Origin: Austropuccinia psidii
Lineage: Eukaryota; Basidiomycota; Pucciniomycetes; Pucciniales; Sphaerophragmiaceae
Direction of reading: 5' to 3'
NCBI GenBank assembly: GCA_023105745.1
Contig: JALGQZ010000014.1
Coordinates: 6,292,888 to 6,356,887 of the forward strand
Length of the DNA stretch: 64,000 nucleotides
In this document: piece by piece, positions 1 through 10,011 of the stretch
How positions within the stretch are numbered: position 1 is the stretch's first letter
How the letters are laid out: each line of letters begins with the position of its first letter
Position numbers and translations under genes: made by a program
The notes under the pieces: model-generated
The model's database searches: none
Told to the model about the DNA's origin: nothing
The model's input: the letters and a program-made list of their open reading frames with translations, nothing else

Positions 1-81
1 TAAATGAAGTTTTTATGAATGAACCCAGAATATTCCACTTGAAACTGGAATGCTGGGGACAGCATTAAATGGAGAGGGGGA
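1..81 (+). mobile_element. 3' internal tail of an upstream copy of the large LTR retrotransposon
   Basis: These 81 bases read identically to 11379-11459, the stretch just inside the 3' LTR of the same element, including the purine run GGAGAGGGGGA that directly precedes the LTR. A normal insertion would show unrelated host DNA here. The window therefore starts inside another copy of the internal region that shares the LTR at 82-2009. The rest of that copy lies outside the window. Confidence 0.85.
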
Positions 82-693
82 TGTGGTATTCCATACCTTA
101 TTAGCCCAGTTTCAAGTGAAATTTAATTTATAAGGCTATAAATTGAAGAAATAACAAAGAAAAATCAATAATCAATCAATTAAAATAGAGGAATTCAGCA
201 ATAAAATGGATTTAACTTCATCAATATGTATAATTCCATAAGCAAATACTGGAAGAATGGACCATTTGATTACAAGAATAACAATAAAATAAGCAAAAGA
301 AAAAGACAGCCTAGCAAGAATGTTAAAGTTACCAGTAAAAGGGGTAGTGTAACACTCAAGTTACCCTAGCTCTGCTCAACCTTTGCATTAATCAGCAATT
401 CAGTTATTAACCTGAAGACAATTCAATAAGGAATAAATTAAAACTGTATTAATCAACAGTCACAGGACAGAAAGAAAGAGAAAGCAATCAATTTATGCAA
501 GGAAAATCCATCAAAAACCTTAAATTACACAGCATATCTGTGAAAACACAAGCACAGCCACCTGATAAGCCAGTAAATATAAATTAAAAGCAGAATTGAG
601 TTAGATAAAGAAAAGAAGAAACTCATACAGGACAAATAGAATCCCCACAATACACAGCATTCTCCACCTACAGTTCAAACAATGCACAGACCT

Positions 694-986
694 ATGGTGC
701 AATAACTGTACAAAATCATCTCATACCACCAAAAATTGTGCAACAAACCAAACAAATGGTGCAATACCTGGAAGAAATGACACCATCTCAAAATTACTCA
801 CCAGCTAAATACCCTCAAGGCTGTGCAAAATAGTATTAAAGTTTAATCAAAATATAAATAAAGCTTCAGAAATGGTGCAATATACCAAACATATGGTGCA
901 ATATCTTGATCAAAGGACACCAGCTCAAAATTCCTCACCAGCAAAAACATCTCAGCTTACATAATCATACATATTAATGGTGCAAC
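694..986 (+). promoter_or_regulatory. Cluster of ATGGTGCAA motifs in U3
   Basis: ATGGTGCAA occurs at 694, 756, 872, 893 and 977, with a related TTGTGCAAC at 736. The spacing is irregular and the array ends about 110 bp before the TATA box. Repeated short motifs in that place are typical of LTR enhancers; no binding factor can be named. The 3' LTR carries the same set 11378 bp further on. Confidence 0.5.
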
Positions 987-1094
987 CAACCAAACAAATG
1001 ATATCTCACCACTATAAAGAATTATCCCAGCCAAAAGAAGTGAAAAAATTCTAAGTCCCTTGTTTTTGAGTGCCTCTATGGAGAGCCCAAAGAA

Positions 1095-1102
1095 TATAAA
1101 TA
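1095..1102 (+). promoter_or_regulatory. TATA box of the LTR promoter
   Basis: TATAAATA is followed by a pyrimidine-rich stretch (about 1107-1140) suited to transcription initiation. It would start the sense genomic RNA of the element, leaving an R-U5 leader of roughly 0.9 kb. The equivalent in the 3' LTR is 12473-12480. Confidence 0.6.
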
Positions 1103-2011
1103 AAGGTCCTCTCTCCCTCATTTTTTTCCTCTTTTCCCCATGAATGAATCTAATTAGTTATATACCAAGAAGGAGAATAACTATTCATCCCTTACTAGTA
1201 GGTTAATCTAGCTATTTTATTAAAGTATTATAGACTTATAAGTTTAATTCATAGTGATTTCTCATTAATAGTAGTTAACAGAAGGTCTACTTAATATTAT
1301 TAATCCACCCTATGTTTAAATTATTAGTCTTATAATTATAATACTATCAATAATACTCATAATATTGAGTTTATCACCATAACCTTTACATTATAAAGGA
1401 GAAATAGTCTTATTATATCTTCATATTAAAAAAAACAACCTTACAGCTATATATTATTATATATAAAAAAAACCTACCCTTATATCCTATTATATCTTTT
1501 ATATATTTAACAAACATCCTCTATATATTGAACAATATCTTACCAATAAATTATTAAAGGTCTTATTGTTATATTATATTAACAATTACCCTCTCAAACC
1601 ATTAATTATTATAACATATATAACATCAAATTGAACTTACCCCTTAAAATATATATTATTACTATTATATTAAATCAACCTCTTATACTATTAAGGTCTT
1701 ACCCTTAAAATCATCTTATATTATTATTTGAAAACTATATTTTATATTTTTTTAACTTATAAGTTACTTACCTGATTATTGAATAGGTCTGATAGAGACT
1801 GCTGAAAAGTCTTCTCTAGTTGTAAAGCCACAATCTTAAATATTGATTTGTGAGCTCTGTAGGGAGATTGTTTAGTATATTCAGAGGGGCAGCTAAAACA
1901 CCATTAGCACCCTTGGTTACAGGATTATTTCAGCAATTCAAAACTGTTTACCTGTGATTTCCCCCTCAAGGACTGCCTTATCCAATCCCACACTAAAAGG
2001 AGTTCCACATC

Positions 2012-2029
2012 TGGTGTCCCAACAGTGGC
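2012..2029 (+). other. Primer-binding site
   Basis: TGGTGTCCCAACAGTGGC begins two bases after the end of the LTR. It starts with TGG, as expected for pairing with the CCA end of a tRNA. I cannot assign the tRNA without a tRNA set for this genome. Confidence 0.6.
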
Positions 2030-2409
2030 AATTCAACTTCAACATTCAATAATCAGTCAATCATCAATAAAAGAAGAAACCCAAATCAACATAACTCACA
2101 AAAATAATTATCATTATCAAGAATTAACAATCAACACTCTCATACAATCTGGAATCTGGAAACAAATCCCATTCCAAATCATCATCACCATCACAATCCT
2201 CAAATCAATCATATCATTTTTATTATCCAGTAAAAGAAGGAACACCAGAAAATCAAACACCTCAGGATATTGATTTACTTATTGCAACACCAAGAACAGA
2301 ACAGAAGGAAAAGGAAGAATTAAGGGGATTTTTCTTCAAGTTAATTCAAGAAGCAAGGAAAAACAAGAGAAGTAAAAAAGAATTTAAAGGATCAGTTTAT
2401 CAAGTAGAA

Positions 2410-5400
2410 ATGAATCAACAATCAACATCTGACTTACCACCATTACCTGAAGATACTGTAGAAGGACAGTATGCAGAAGAAAGTGAAGAGGAAGATCAAA
2501 CAGTACAGATCCAAAGTCTTATGAAGCAAATGCAAGATTTGTTATTAACACAAAGTAGAAAGAAAGGAAAAAGAAGGGAACAAACATCTTACACACCTGG
2601 AGCCAGTCCAAGTGAACAAACATTACCAAGGCATGTTAGACCTGAAGACTCACCAATATCACCTACACCTGGTCCTAGAGCAACCTCTACTCCAGTAACA
2701 GAATCAAGAACTCAAAATATTCCAAGGAGAGTGTTTGTCACTACACCTAATAACCCAAGTCCATTACAGCAGAAAGTTCCAAGACAAGAAAGACCTGTGG
2801 TTAAAATTAAAGCAAAATATTACAATCTAAATTTTGATGGAGAAGAAGTAGAGAAATTTATCAAGAAAGTGGAAAGAATAGCTCAAATTGAAGGAGCAAC
2901 AGATGAAGACCTAGCAATGCAAATGGCATTTTGGACAACAAACCAAAAGGTGAGTGATGCAATTGAAGCTATGCCAGGTTATGAAGAAGGAAATTGGACA
3001 CAACTTAAGAAAGATCTTATAACAAAATGGGGAAGAGTTGAACCTGAAAGAAGATACAGAAAAGACTCTCTAATGAAGCTTTTTTCTGAAACTCAAGAAG
3101 ATGGAGGAATTAGCAGTCTATCACAATATAAGAAGTTTATGGGAGAATTTGAAACTATTGTTACTTACTTATTAAGATACAGGTATATTCCTCAAGATAA
3201 CATGTTCCATGAAGATTTATTTGACTGTCTTTCAGCTGATATTAAAGGAGCCATAAGCAAGGAAATGATCAAAGATAATGTTATGGTTAGAGCTGAAGAT
3301 GGAGGATACCTTATACCACCTATGAAGATCCTCAAGAAGTATATTGGACAAGAATTGGAAGCCAGAATATTAGTCACCAAAAGATTCTCATCATCAAGAG
3401 ATACAGGAAGGAATGTTACTGAAAATAAAAAGAAAGTTCACTTTAAGGAAGAGGCTTTTCCAGGAATGAATGAAGCTTTTAATAAGATGAAGGAAATTAC
3501 TGAATCCCTCAAAGAACAAAAGATGGAAACTAGAAAGCAGGCACAAGGGGAAAATGAAGATTTCAAGAAATTTATGACTCAACTGGAAGAATTGAAAAGT
3601 CTATCCAAACCTCAAATGGGTGGGGTTACCAATAATCAACTCAATAATCAACAGTTCAAACCAAGAAATGATTTACCCCCATTCTCACAAAGGCATGTTC
3701 CCTATGCACCAGCACAAAACATCCCAAAACCATATCTCAAATGCTATTATTGTTTGGAGGAAGGACATTCAGTGAATAGATGCAGCTACCTCTTTGAACA
3801 TCAAAATAAGAAATGGGTCAGCAGACAAGGAGGTGGATTTTTATTTCCCAATTGGCAAAGAGTTCCAACTGATGGTAAAATAGCTCCAAAGAAGTTAGTT
3901 GAAGACTTTGCAAAAGACCTAGAAGAACTCACAAAGAAAATGAAAGAAGATGAAGCTAAAGAAGCACTACCCAAACCTCATCCAATGAACATAATACAAT
4001 TAAAGAAAGATGATAGTGCAACTGCTATAGCCAAAGTGGAAAACTGGGGAAGCTGGCAACCACCAACTATTTCATCAGCCAATGAGCCACTTTTAAGTAA
4101 TTATGGATTAAGAAATACCAAAGAAAGAAACTCAAGAGTAGAAAATACCAATCAAGATGCTTTAAGATCACATTCAAAAGTGAAAACACCATTAAACAAA
4201 AGACCAAATATACCTGGAGCTTATATTGAAGATGAGCAAAAGGAAGAAGAGAAAACAATTATTCCAACCAAATACAAGAAACCTCAACAGGTGCAAAATG
4301 AAAAGGAAATACCTCTACAGGAACCTAAAGGTGATCAAACTGAAAATACTCAAGAACCAATGAAGAAAGTCAATGAAAGGAAAATTGTTAAGGAAGAAAA
4401 ATTAGATATTCAAGAAATTATAGCACAAATTATCAAAAAGGTATTGGATCAGAAAATAAATCTTACCTTGGAGCAAATTTTAGTCATGTCACCAAAGTTT
4501 TTTAATCAATTGAAGAATCTGTCAGAGGAAGAGAAAAAATCTATTAATTCAATTGATACAAAGGAAATTCAAACCAAACTCATAAATCATCATCTGGGTA
4601 ATTATGAACAACCAAAATTACATTATGCCTGTCCATTGGGATTTATGCAAGTATATTTGGGAGAAGAAGGACATGAAATAATGGCATTAGTTGATACAGG
4701 ATCGGAATTGAATATAATACCAGAAGATTCAGCAATCAAAGCAGGACTTACCACAAGATGCCTCAACATGAATTTAAGGGGAATTGGTGGGCATTGTACC
4801 TCAATAGTTGGATTAGCAGAATTTACTCCAATCACTTTAGTCACTGGGGAAGAAAGAAATATACACCTTTTTGTAGCAAGAGGAGCAGTTCACACAGTAT
4901 TGGGAAGGCCTTTCCTTGCAGATAATAACATAAGATTAGACTTTTCTCAACAAAAAGGGGAAATATTCAGTTACATAGAGCCAGATGGAAGAAGACTTTG
5001 CTTACCAATTTGTTCACCACAGAAAGTAGGATGGAGAGAAGAACCACCAGCAGGAATGGAAACATGTGCAGTTTCTAAATTGGAAGATTGGAAGGAACTA
5101 CCAAAAGAGAATGAATTAAAGCCCAAAAACCAAGACCAGTTTCAGGAAAACTCTAATCAAGCACTTGATAGTGAAGAAGTGAAGGATTCCAAAGGCAAAG
5201 AGAAAAGTCATGATGAATTAGTTCAAATTAATACAGAAGAATTCAATTCAAAGCTTAAAGAACAAAACTCTTCAGGAATTTTAGCCTCAAGACAAGAAAA
5301 TGGAAATACTTGTAGTCAAATATCTCAAGCCATCAAAAGTTATAACTTCAAGAATCCTGAAGACATAAAAAGAAAAACATTAACAAAGCTTATCTCACCT

Positions 5401-6333
5401 ATTAAAGCTTTGAAGTCCCTTTCAAAGGGAATATTTAAGAATAATTGGAAGTCAAGTATCAAACCAGTGGTAACAATAGTTAGTTTCAGCTCAGAACCTA
5501 AAGGTTTAAATTCTCAAATTGATAAATCAGCACTCAACTTATTAAAAGAAGTTTCCCTCAAATATAACATTTCCAACAAGAAGGACATTACTACTCAAAA
5601 CCACCTCAAAATTCAGGAAGAAAATGTTGATGTAATTCCAAAACCTGAAGAATATGCAAGTTTAAATGAAATTGTGAATGATACTATGAAAAATTCACAC
5701 CAAAAAAAAAATACTTATCCTCAAGAAATTTCAGCATCCAATGAAGGATCCAGTAAGATGGATAAGGAACCTAATTTTCATCAAAATAAATTAGTTCTAC
5801 CTCAGGAGTTAATTGACCCATCACTCAGATTCAATCAAGTACCTATGACAGGAGCTACTCACAAAAAGCAATTTCATAATTTTGAGAAGTCACACTCTTC
5901 TTTTCCCTCAAATTTTGAAAACATTGATCCTAGAATTCTGATGGAAGGAATTAGTGGAGAAAATAAATTATACCCTAATATGGAAAATATTGATCCAAGA
6001 CTTATCAGAGAAGAGTTAGACTTAACAAGAATAATTGAAAGCCCTAGAAGGGGAAATAAACAAAATCAAGTGAAAGATATACCTTTTTGTATAGAAGAGG
6101 AACATTTAAGAATGGAATTCCCTTGTTATACATCAACAAGAAAAGATATAGAATGCAGTTTCAGTACAGTTCAGAATATAAATGCAGCTAAAATTGATGA
6201 GTCAAGATATGAAAATTCAACCAATTCACTGTCTCAATTGAAAATTAAACAGGAGTTAAATCAACAAAAAACCTTACACCCTCAAGACAAATTCTCTGGG
6301 GAAGCTTACAATAGCATTAATATTGGAAAATAA
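2410..6333 (+). CDS. Gag-protease polyprotein of the large LTR retrotransposon
   Basis: 1307 codons from the first in-frame ATG. The N-terminus is Ser/Pro/Glu-rich (residues 1-130). A gag core of hydrophobic and charged helices follows (about 135-325), then a Lys/Glu-rich linker. A CCHC zinc knuckle CYYCLEEGHSVNRC lies at about 445-458 and would bind nucleic acid. A retropepsin-type aspartic protease has the active-site segment LVDTGSELNI (catalytic Asp about 762) and the later LGRPFL segment (about 830). The C-terminal 400 residues are polar, low-complexity and unrecognised. No RT, RNase H or integrase follows. The frame is also open from 2128 to 2409 without an ATG, and past the stop to 6996. 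It is intact, unlike the pol genes elsewhere in the window, in keeping with a recent insertion. Confidence 0.88.
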   Translation: MNQQSTSDLPPLPEDTVEGQYAEESEEEDQTVQIQSLMKQMQDLLLTQSRKKGKRREQTSYTPGASPSEQTLPRHVRPEDSPISPTPGPRATSTPVTESRTQNIPRRVFVTTPNNPSPLQQKVPRQERPVVKIKAKYYNLNFDGEEVEKFIKKVERIAQIEGATDEDLAMQMAFWTTNQKVSDAIEAMPGYEEGNWTQLKKDLITKWGRVEPERRYRKDSLMKLFSETQEDGGISSLSQYKKFMGEFETIVTYLLRYRYIPQDNMFHEDLFDCLSADIKGAISKEMIKDNVMVRAEDGGYLIPPMKILKKYIGQELEARILVTKRFSSSRDTGRNVTENKKKVHFKEEAFPGMNEAFNKMKEITESLKEQKMETRKQAQGENEDFKKFMTQLEELKSLSKPQMGGVTNNQLNNQQFKPRNDLPPFSQRHVPYAPAQNIPKPYLKCYYCLEEGHSVNRCSYLFEHQNKKWVSRQGGGFLFPNWQRVPTDGKIAPKKLVEDFAKDLEELTKKMKEDEAKEALPKPHPMNIIQLKKDDSATAIAKVENWGSWQPPTISSANEPLLSNYGLRNTKERNSRVENTNQDALRSHSKVKTPLNKRPNIPGAYIEDEQKEEEKTIIPTKYKKPQQVQNEKEIPLQEPKGDQTENTQEPMKKVNERKIVKEEKLDIQEIIAQIIKKVLDQKINLTLEQILVMSPKFFNQLKNLSEEEKKSINSIDTKEIQTKLINHHLGNYEQPKLHYACPLGFMQVYLGEEGHEIMALVDTGSELNIIPEDSAIKAGLTTRCLNMNLRGIGGHCTSIVGLAEFTPITLVTGEERNIHLFVARGAVHTVLGRPFLADNNIRLDFSQQKGEIFSYIEPDGRRLCLPICSPQKVGWREEPPAGMETCAVSKLEDWKELPKENELKPKNQDQFQENSNQALDSEEVKDSKGKEKSHDELVQINTEEFNSKLKEQNSSGILASRQENGNTCSQISQAIKSYNFKNPEDIKRKTLTKLISPIKALKSLSKGIFKNNWKSSIKPVVTIVSFSSEPKGLNSQIDKSALNLLKEVSLKYNISNKKDITTQNHLKIQEENVDVIPKPEEYASLNEIVNDTMKNSHQKKNTYPQEISASNEGSSKMDKEPNFHQNKLVLPQELIDPSLRFNQVPMTGATHKKQFHNFEKSHSSFPSNFENIDPRILMEGISGENKLYPNMENIDPRLIREELDLTRIIESPRRGNKQNQVKDIPFCIEEEHLRMEFPCYTSTRKDIECSFSTVQNINAAKIDESRYENSTNSLSQLKIKQELNQQKTLHPQDKFSGEAYNSINIGK

Positions 6334-6996
6334 ATTGATTCAAGATTCAAGAAGCTTAAATTCATTAGAAACAATGCCACAAATGAATACATAAAAAATA
6401 CAATACACTCACCAAATATTTTAGAAAAACATCTTTCTGGACCAGCATATGAGAATGAAGCAGGATTATTTTGTCAAATGGAAATACAAGAAGAAGCTGA
6501 AGATGAACATAATTTTATACTTACTGAAGAAGAATTCCCTTGGGAAGGTTATACAAATTGGCAACCTCTTAGAAATGCTAACCTTGAGGATCACAATAAA
6601 AATAATTCTAGGGACAGCTTTGAATGTGCAAACCAACATGTCAAGTGGTTGGAAGATATTAGTACCCCAAGGAAGAATGAATCAAAGAAAATCAAAGACA
6701 AAAGTAGCAAAAAGAAGAAGAAGACTAAGGAAGAAAAGGAATATTTTTGGATTACTCAGAATAAAAAGATATGCCCAAGCTTGCAAGCCCATTTGGCAAG
6801 GCAATATCAAATTTCAACACAAAAAGAGGATTGGACAGAAAATAATGATAGAAATGGAAAACTTATTCAGAAGTACTCCAATGGGAATGAAGATTTTCAA
6901 GATCAATATCTCAATGAAGAAAGAAGAAATGAGCTTACAGCTAAGAAGGCCAAATTCAAAAATGGTCTTGACAACAAATTTTCACATTATCAATGA
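6334..6996 (+). CDS. In-frame continuation of the gag-protease ORF beyond one TAA
   Basis: The frame used at 2410-6333 stays open for 221 codons after the TAA at 6331-6333. The first in-frame ATG in this part is at 6478. The product is hydrophilic, with a strongly basic Lys run around 6690-6735 and many Asn/Glu residues, much like the end of the main ORF. It could be a C-terminal extension cut off by a recent nonsense change, a readthrough product, or a separate small ORF starting at 6478. No known domain. The overlapping ORF in another frame (6449-7063) looks like a shadow. Confidence 0.5.
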   Translation: MDSRFKKLKFIRNNATNEYIKNTIHSPNILEKHLSGPAYENEAGLFCQMEIQEEAEDEHNFILTEEEFPWEGYTNWQPLRNANLEDHNKNNSRDSFECANQHVKWLEDISTPRKNESKKIKDKSSKKKKKTKEEKEYFWITQNKKICPSLQAHLARQYQISTQKEDWTENNDRNGKLIQKYSNGNEDFQDQYLNEERRNELTAKKAKFKNGLDNKFSHYQ

Positions 6997-8162
6997 CTTT
7001 TTTATTATAATAAGAAATTTTTCTTTTCCTTATATCATGAATTTTAGTTTTCTTTTAGTATAAAAAATAAAAAAATATCAAAAAAAAAATATATAAAAAA
7101 AAGAGTTTCAAGTGAATCACTATCATTATTCCATGTTATCTTATGTATTAGTATAAAAAAAAAAATATAACTTAACTAAAAAATTAGGGTGGGTGTCTAT
7201 TTCTTAAATCCATCCTTTATGATTTAAGTTTTTGGGATGAAATTCTGGGGAATTTCAACTTTATTCTATAATTTTATCCTCATCAATATTCAATATCAAC
7301 CCACTTAAGAATTAAAGTCATGGTGAAAAATCAAACAAACAAATCAAGAATATATATGTGAATAACTTAATGAAGTCAAATAATCAATACATAATCAAAA
7401 GGATAACTGGCCAGGTTAAACCCAAATGAAAATATTTCTTTATAAATTTTCTTTTTTTCTAAATTTACTTTGAATATTCAAAATATCTCATTATAAAAGA
7501 CACAAAATTATTATTATTTTACTGGGAATTGTGAGAAAACACCTCCTTTTATATTAAAGATGGTGCCAGCTTCTTCCACCCACAGTTTAGCCCTCAAATG
7601 TTTCATATATTTGAGGCTATGCAAAACTCAAAAGATATATCTTATCAGCTCTTTAATTCCTTTTGGAATTTAGGGCATAAAAGATCAATGGCATAGATTA
7701 AATTAACCTTATATTGATTAATTTTCAAGATTAAATTAAACCTCAACTGCAATTTCTTAAAAAAATTTATATATATAAATAAATCTTAATTAATTTCAAT
7801 CTTAAATTATTTGGTTAAATTAATCCTTAACTCCACACCTCTAAAACAAATATTAAATTGAAATAAAACATTAATTTTAATTTCAAAACAAAAAATCTTA
7901 ATTAATTTGATCTTATATTGTTTGGTCAAATTAAATCTTAACCCCACTTTAAATTTAATTAAAATAATAATAATAATACATAAATTAAATCAATCTTATA
8001 GTGATTTATTTTACATGATTACATTAAACTTCAATTTTAATTTCAACACAAAAATTTAATTAATTTAATCCCATATTATTTGGTTAAATTAATTATTAAC
8101 TTCACTCAACTAAAACAAAAAACTAAATTCAAATCAATTGAACTTTAATATTAATTTCAAAA

Positions 8163-8196
<34 letters not shown>

Positions 8197-8422
8197 TACT
8201 TTAATCTCATATTATTTTATTAAATTAATTCTTAATTCACACAACTAAATCTAACACTCAATTAAAATAAATCTTAATTAATTGAATCTTATATTGTTTG
8301 ATTAAACTAATTCCTAACTCCACTCAAAAAAAAAAAAAAATAAAAAAAAATAAAAAAAATAAAAAAAAGAGGTAGGAGCGGCGAGCTTACCAAGGTAGCT
8401 GAATAAAAAGGACGAACGCTAC
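6997..8422. other. Non-coding AT-rich spacer of the large element
   Basis: No convincing ORF on either strand. The second half holds degenerate direct repeats and A-rich simple sequence (listed separately). It separates the sense gag-protease ORF from the convergent antisense ORF, so 3' ends of both transcripts should fall here; none can be placed from sequence alone. Confidence 0.6.
7680..8330 (+). repeat. Degenerate direct repeats, unit roughly 100-150 bp
   Basis: A unit resembling CTTAATTAATTTNATCTTATATTRTTTGGTTAAATTAATCCTTAACTCCAC recurs at about 7786, 7897, 8050, 8190 and 8268, with drift between copies. A 28-base A-tract (8164-8191) lies within the series. It has the look of an old tandem array inside the non-coding part of the element. 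Confidence 0.5.
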
Positions 8423-8477
8423 CTATTCTTCAGACTCATCTTCCTCGTCAAAGGTACTAAAACGTAACAATAAATAA

Positions 8478-8516
<39 letters not shown>

Positions 8517-9036
8517 AGAAACAGTTAACTCACTCGGCCAATTCATTCAACACCTCCACTAATGCTCTCAAGGAAGCTCGAAGACCGGATAGGGACCCAT
8601 AATCGCCTGCATTGTCCGGATGATTCTGGACGTAGTCATAAAAGTCGCGGCAGTAGCGACGGAATAGGCGGTCGAATACATCGAAAAGTTGACGTAATTT
8701 GGAATTGGAATTGGAAGAGGTCGTAGCCGAAATGGATATATTGTCGGAAGTAGAACGGGCCGTGACAGTTGCGACAGATTGAAAGGCAAGATTGTCGACT
8801 AAAGCTGGAGGGGAGGAATGACCGTTGGTCGTCGGTAAAGGATTGTTGGACTGGGGCCAGGCAAGAGCCGAACCAGAGAACGGCGTAATAGTGGTGGGTG
8901 GAGAAATGCTGGGCGGGTTCGGGTTAGGACCAGTATTTTGGATACAACGGATGGTGTATCGATAACCCCCGTGGAGGATAGCAATGACTTCGCGGCCGTT
9001 TTCGTCAACATAAATAGAAAGAGCAAAGGTGGACAT
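8423..9036 (-). CDS. Spliced antisense ORF inside the retrotransposon, unknown function
   Basis: Two coding exons on the strand opposite gag: 9036-8534 and 8456-8423, joined over a 77-nt intron with a GTGAGT donor, a 35-base T-tract and a TTTTAG acceptor. Splicing bypasses a TGA at the exon boundary and adds an acidic tail, TFDEEDESEE, before a TAG. The start ATG (9036) has A at -3. The protein is about 178 residues. It has an N-terminal beta-like segment (LSIYVDENGREV, then HGGYRYTIRC), a Pro/Ser/Thr-rich middle, a helical charged part (LFDVFDRLFRRYCRDFYDY) and the acidic end. Base composition is visibly GC-richer than the rest of the element, which suggests capture of a cellular gene. I do not recognise the family. 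Spliced antisense genes are known in a few LTR elements, such as maize Grande and HTLV-1 HBZ; any likeness is positional only. Confidence 0.6.
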
Positions 9037-9155
9037 TTTTTTTAGCGCTTTTGTTTAAGATAAAAATAGGAAAATAATAATAATCATAATAATAACCATA
9101 ATAAAAGAAGCGGATCATTAATATCAAACGAAAGACGTACAAAAGCACCTTATAC

Positions 9156-9209
9156 CCCAGTCTAACAAACTCCGGATAGGCCTATGGCGATCATGCAGCT
9201 TAGTAGGTG
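9156..9209 (-). other. Probable upstream exon of the antisense gene
   Basis: 54 nt on the minus strand between an acceptor CTTGCAG (ending 9210) preceded by a 31-base T-tract, and a donor GTATAAG (from 9155). The next acceptor AAAAG at 9048 makes a 108-nt intron. Read in the frame that joins both neighbours it gives APTKLHDRHRPIRSLLDW, then continues through ALKK into the ATG at 9036 with no stop. It could be coding or 5' UTR, as no upstream in-frame ATG is visible. Confidence 0.4.
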
Positions 9210-9213
9210 CTGC

Positions 9214-9251
<38 letters not shown>

Positions 9252-9310
9252 TAGCTGCAGGTAATGCAGTAAACGGAGATAGAAAAGGGAGAAAAGAAGT
9301 AGGAACTCAC

Positions 9311-9386
9311 CTGAACTAGACCATTCGTCGACAGAAGAACCCCGAAGGACGTAACGTTGAGGACCGAGGTGGGAGACAACAGCAGA
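9311..9386 (-). other. Probable further upstream exon of the antisense gene
   Basis: 76 nt ending at a GTGAGT donor (from 9310). The proposed acceptor CACAG (9387-9391) follows a pyrimidine-rich run. The phase matches the exon at 9156-9209, and the frame reads SAVVSHLGPQRYVLRG then SSVDEWSSS. The 101-nt intron 9210-9310 has both consensus ends. A GC-richer patch at about 9590-9645 may be one more exon, but its donor is not clear. Confidence 0.38.
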
Positions 9387-9649
9387 CTGTGATTCAGGTG
9401 GCGTCGAAAGGAAATTGAGCGATGAATGGATAAGAGGAAAGAGGCGGAAAACTCAATAAGAAGAGGCGTAATTGCTATCGAAGAGGAATAATAACATATA
9501 TAATTAATATATAGAAATATAAACAAATAAATAAATAATATAAGTAAATAAAATAAAATAAAAGAGTAGAGAAAAAAAAAAGAAAACCGCGGCGAGTGGA
9601 GATAACAAGTACGGCTGTTTAATTTTGGAGTATCCACACCCAACTACTT

Positions 9650-9684
<35 letters not shown>

Positions 9685-9686
<2 letters not shown>

Positions 9687-9964
9687 ATTATTTAAATTAA
9701 ATTAAAAAAAAAATTTATTATTTAAACTAAATTCAAAAAAAATTATTATTATTTAAATTAAATTAAATTTATTATTATTATTTAAATTATATTAAATTTA
9801 TTATTATCATTTTTATTAAATTAAAATTTATTATTATCATTTATATCGAATTAAAACTTATTATTATAATTTATAATAAATTAAAATTTATTATTATTTA
9901 TATTAAATTAAACATATTATTATAAAAATAATATTATTCTTATTTATATTGAATTCAATTTTTT

Positions 9965-10011
<47 letters not shown>

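Larger units (their letters stand above)
82..2009 (+). repeat. Left LTR of the large element
   Basis: Starts TGTGGTATTCC and ends GGAGTTCCACA, an inverted TGTGG/CCACA terminus. It is preceded by a polypurine tract and followed by a primer-binding site. Length 1928 bp, equal to the copy at 11460-13387. It contains a TATA element at 1095-1102 and several GGTGCAA motifs upstream of it, so U3 covers roughly its first 1.0 kb. Because internal sequence lies on both sides, it serves as an LTR shared between tandem copies. Confidence 0.93.

Noticed and set aside
2025..2273. 82-codon ORF right after the primer-binding site
   Set aside because: No ATG start, Ile-rich chance composition, and it lies in a different frame from the coding-like sequence at 2128-2409.
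3192..4844. Several minus-strand ORFs under gag
   Set aside because: Antisense shadows of the gag-protease frame with no independent features or splice signals.
6449..7063. 204-codon plus-strand ORF overlapping the gag continuation
   Set aside because: It overlaps the frame that continues gag-protease, its composition looks like a frame-shifted reading of Lys/Asn-rich sequence, and its end is a run of hydrophobic residues from AT-rich DNA.
7680..8330. Possible CRISPR-like or regular array
   Set aside because: Units are degenerate and unevenly spaced AT-rich repeats without spacers, in a eukaryotic retrotransposon.
9251..9643. 130-codon minus-strand ORF
   Set aside because: Half of it is Phe/Leu/Tyr low complexity from T-rich intron-like sequence, and a different frame of its 3' part joins the antisense gene. 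Treated as a shadow of exons and introns.
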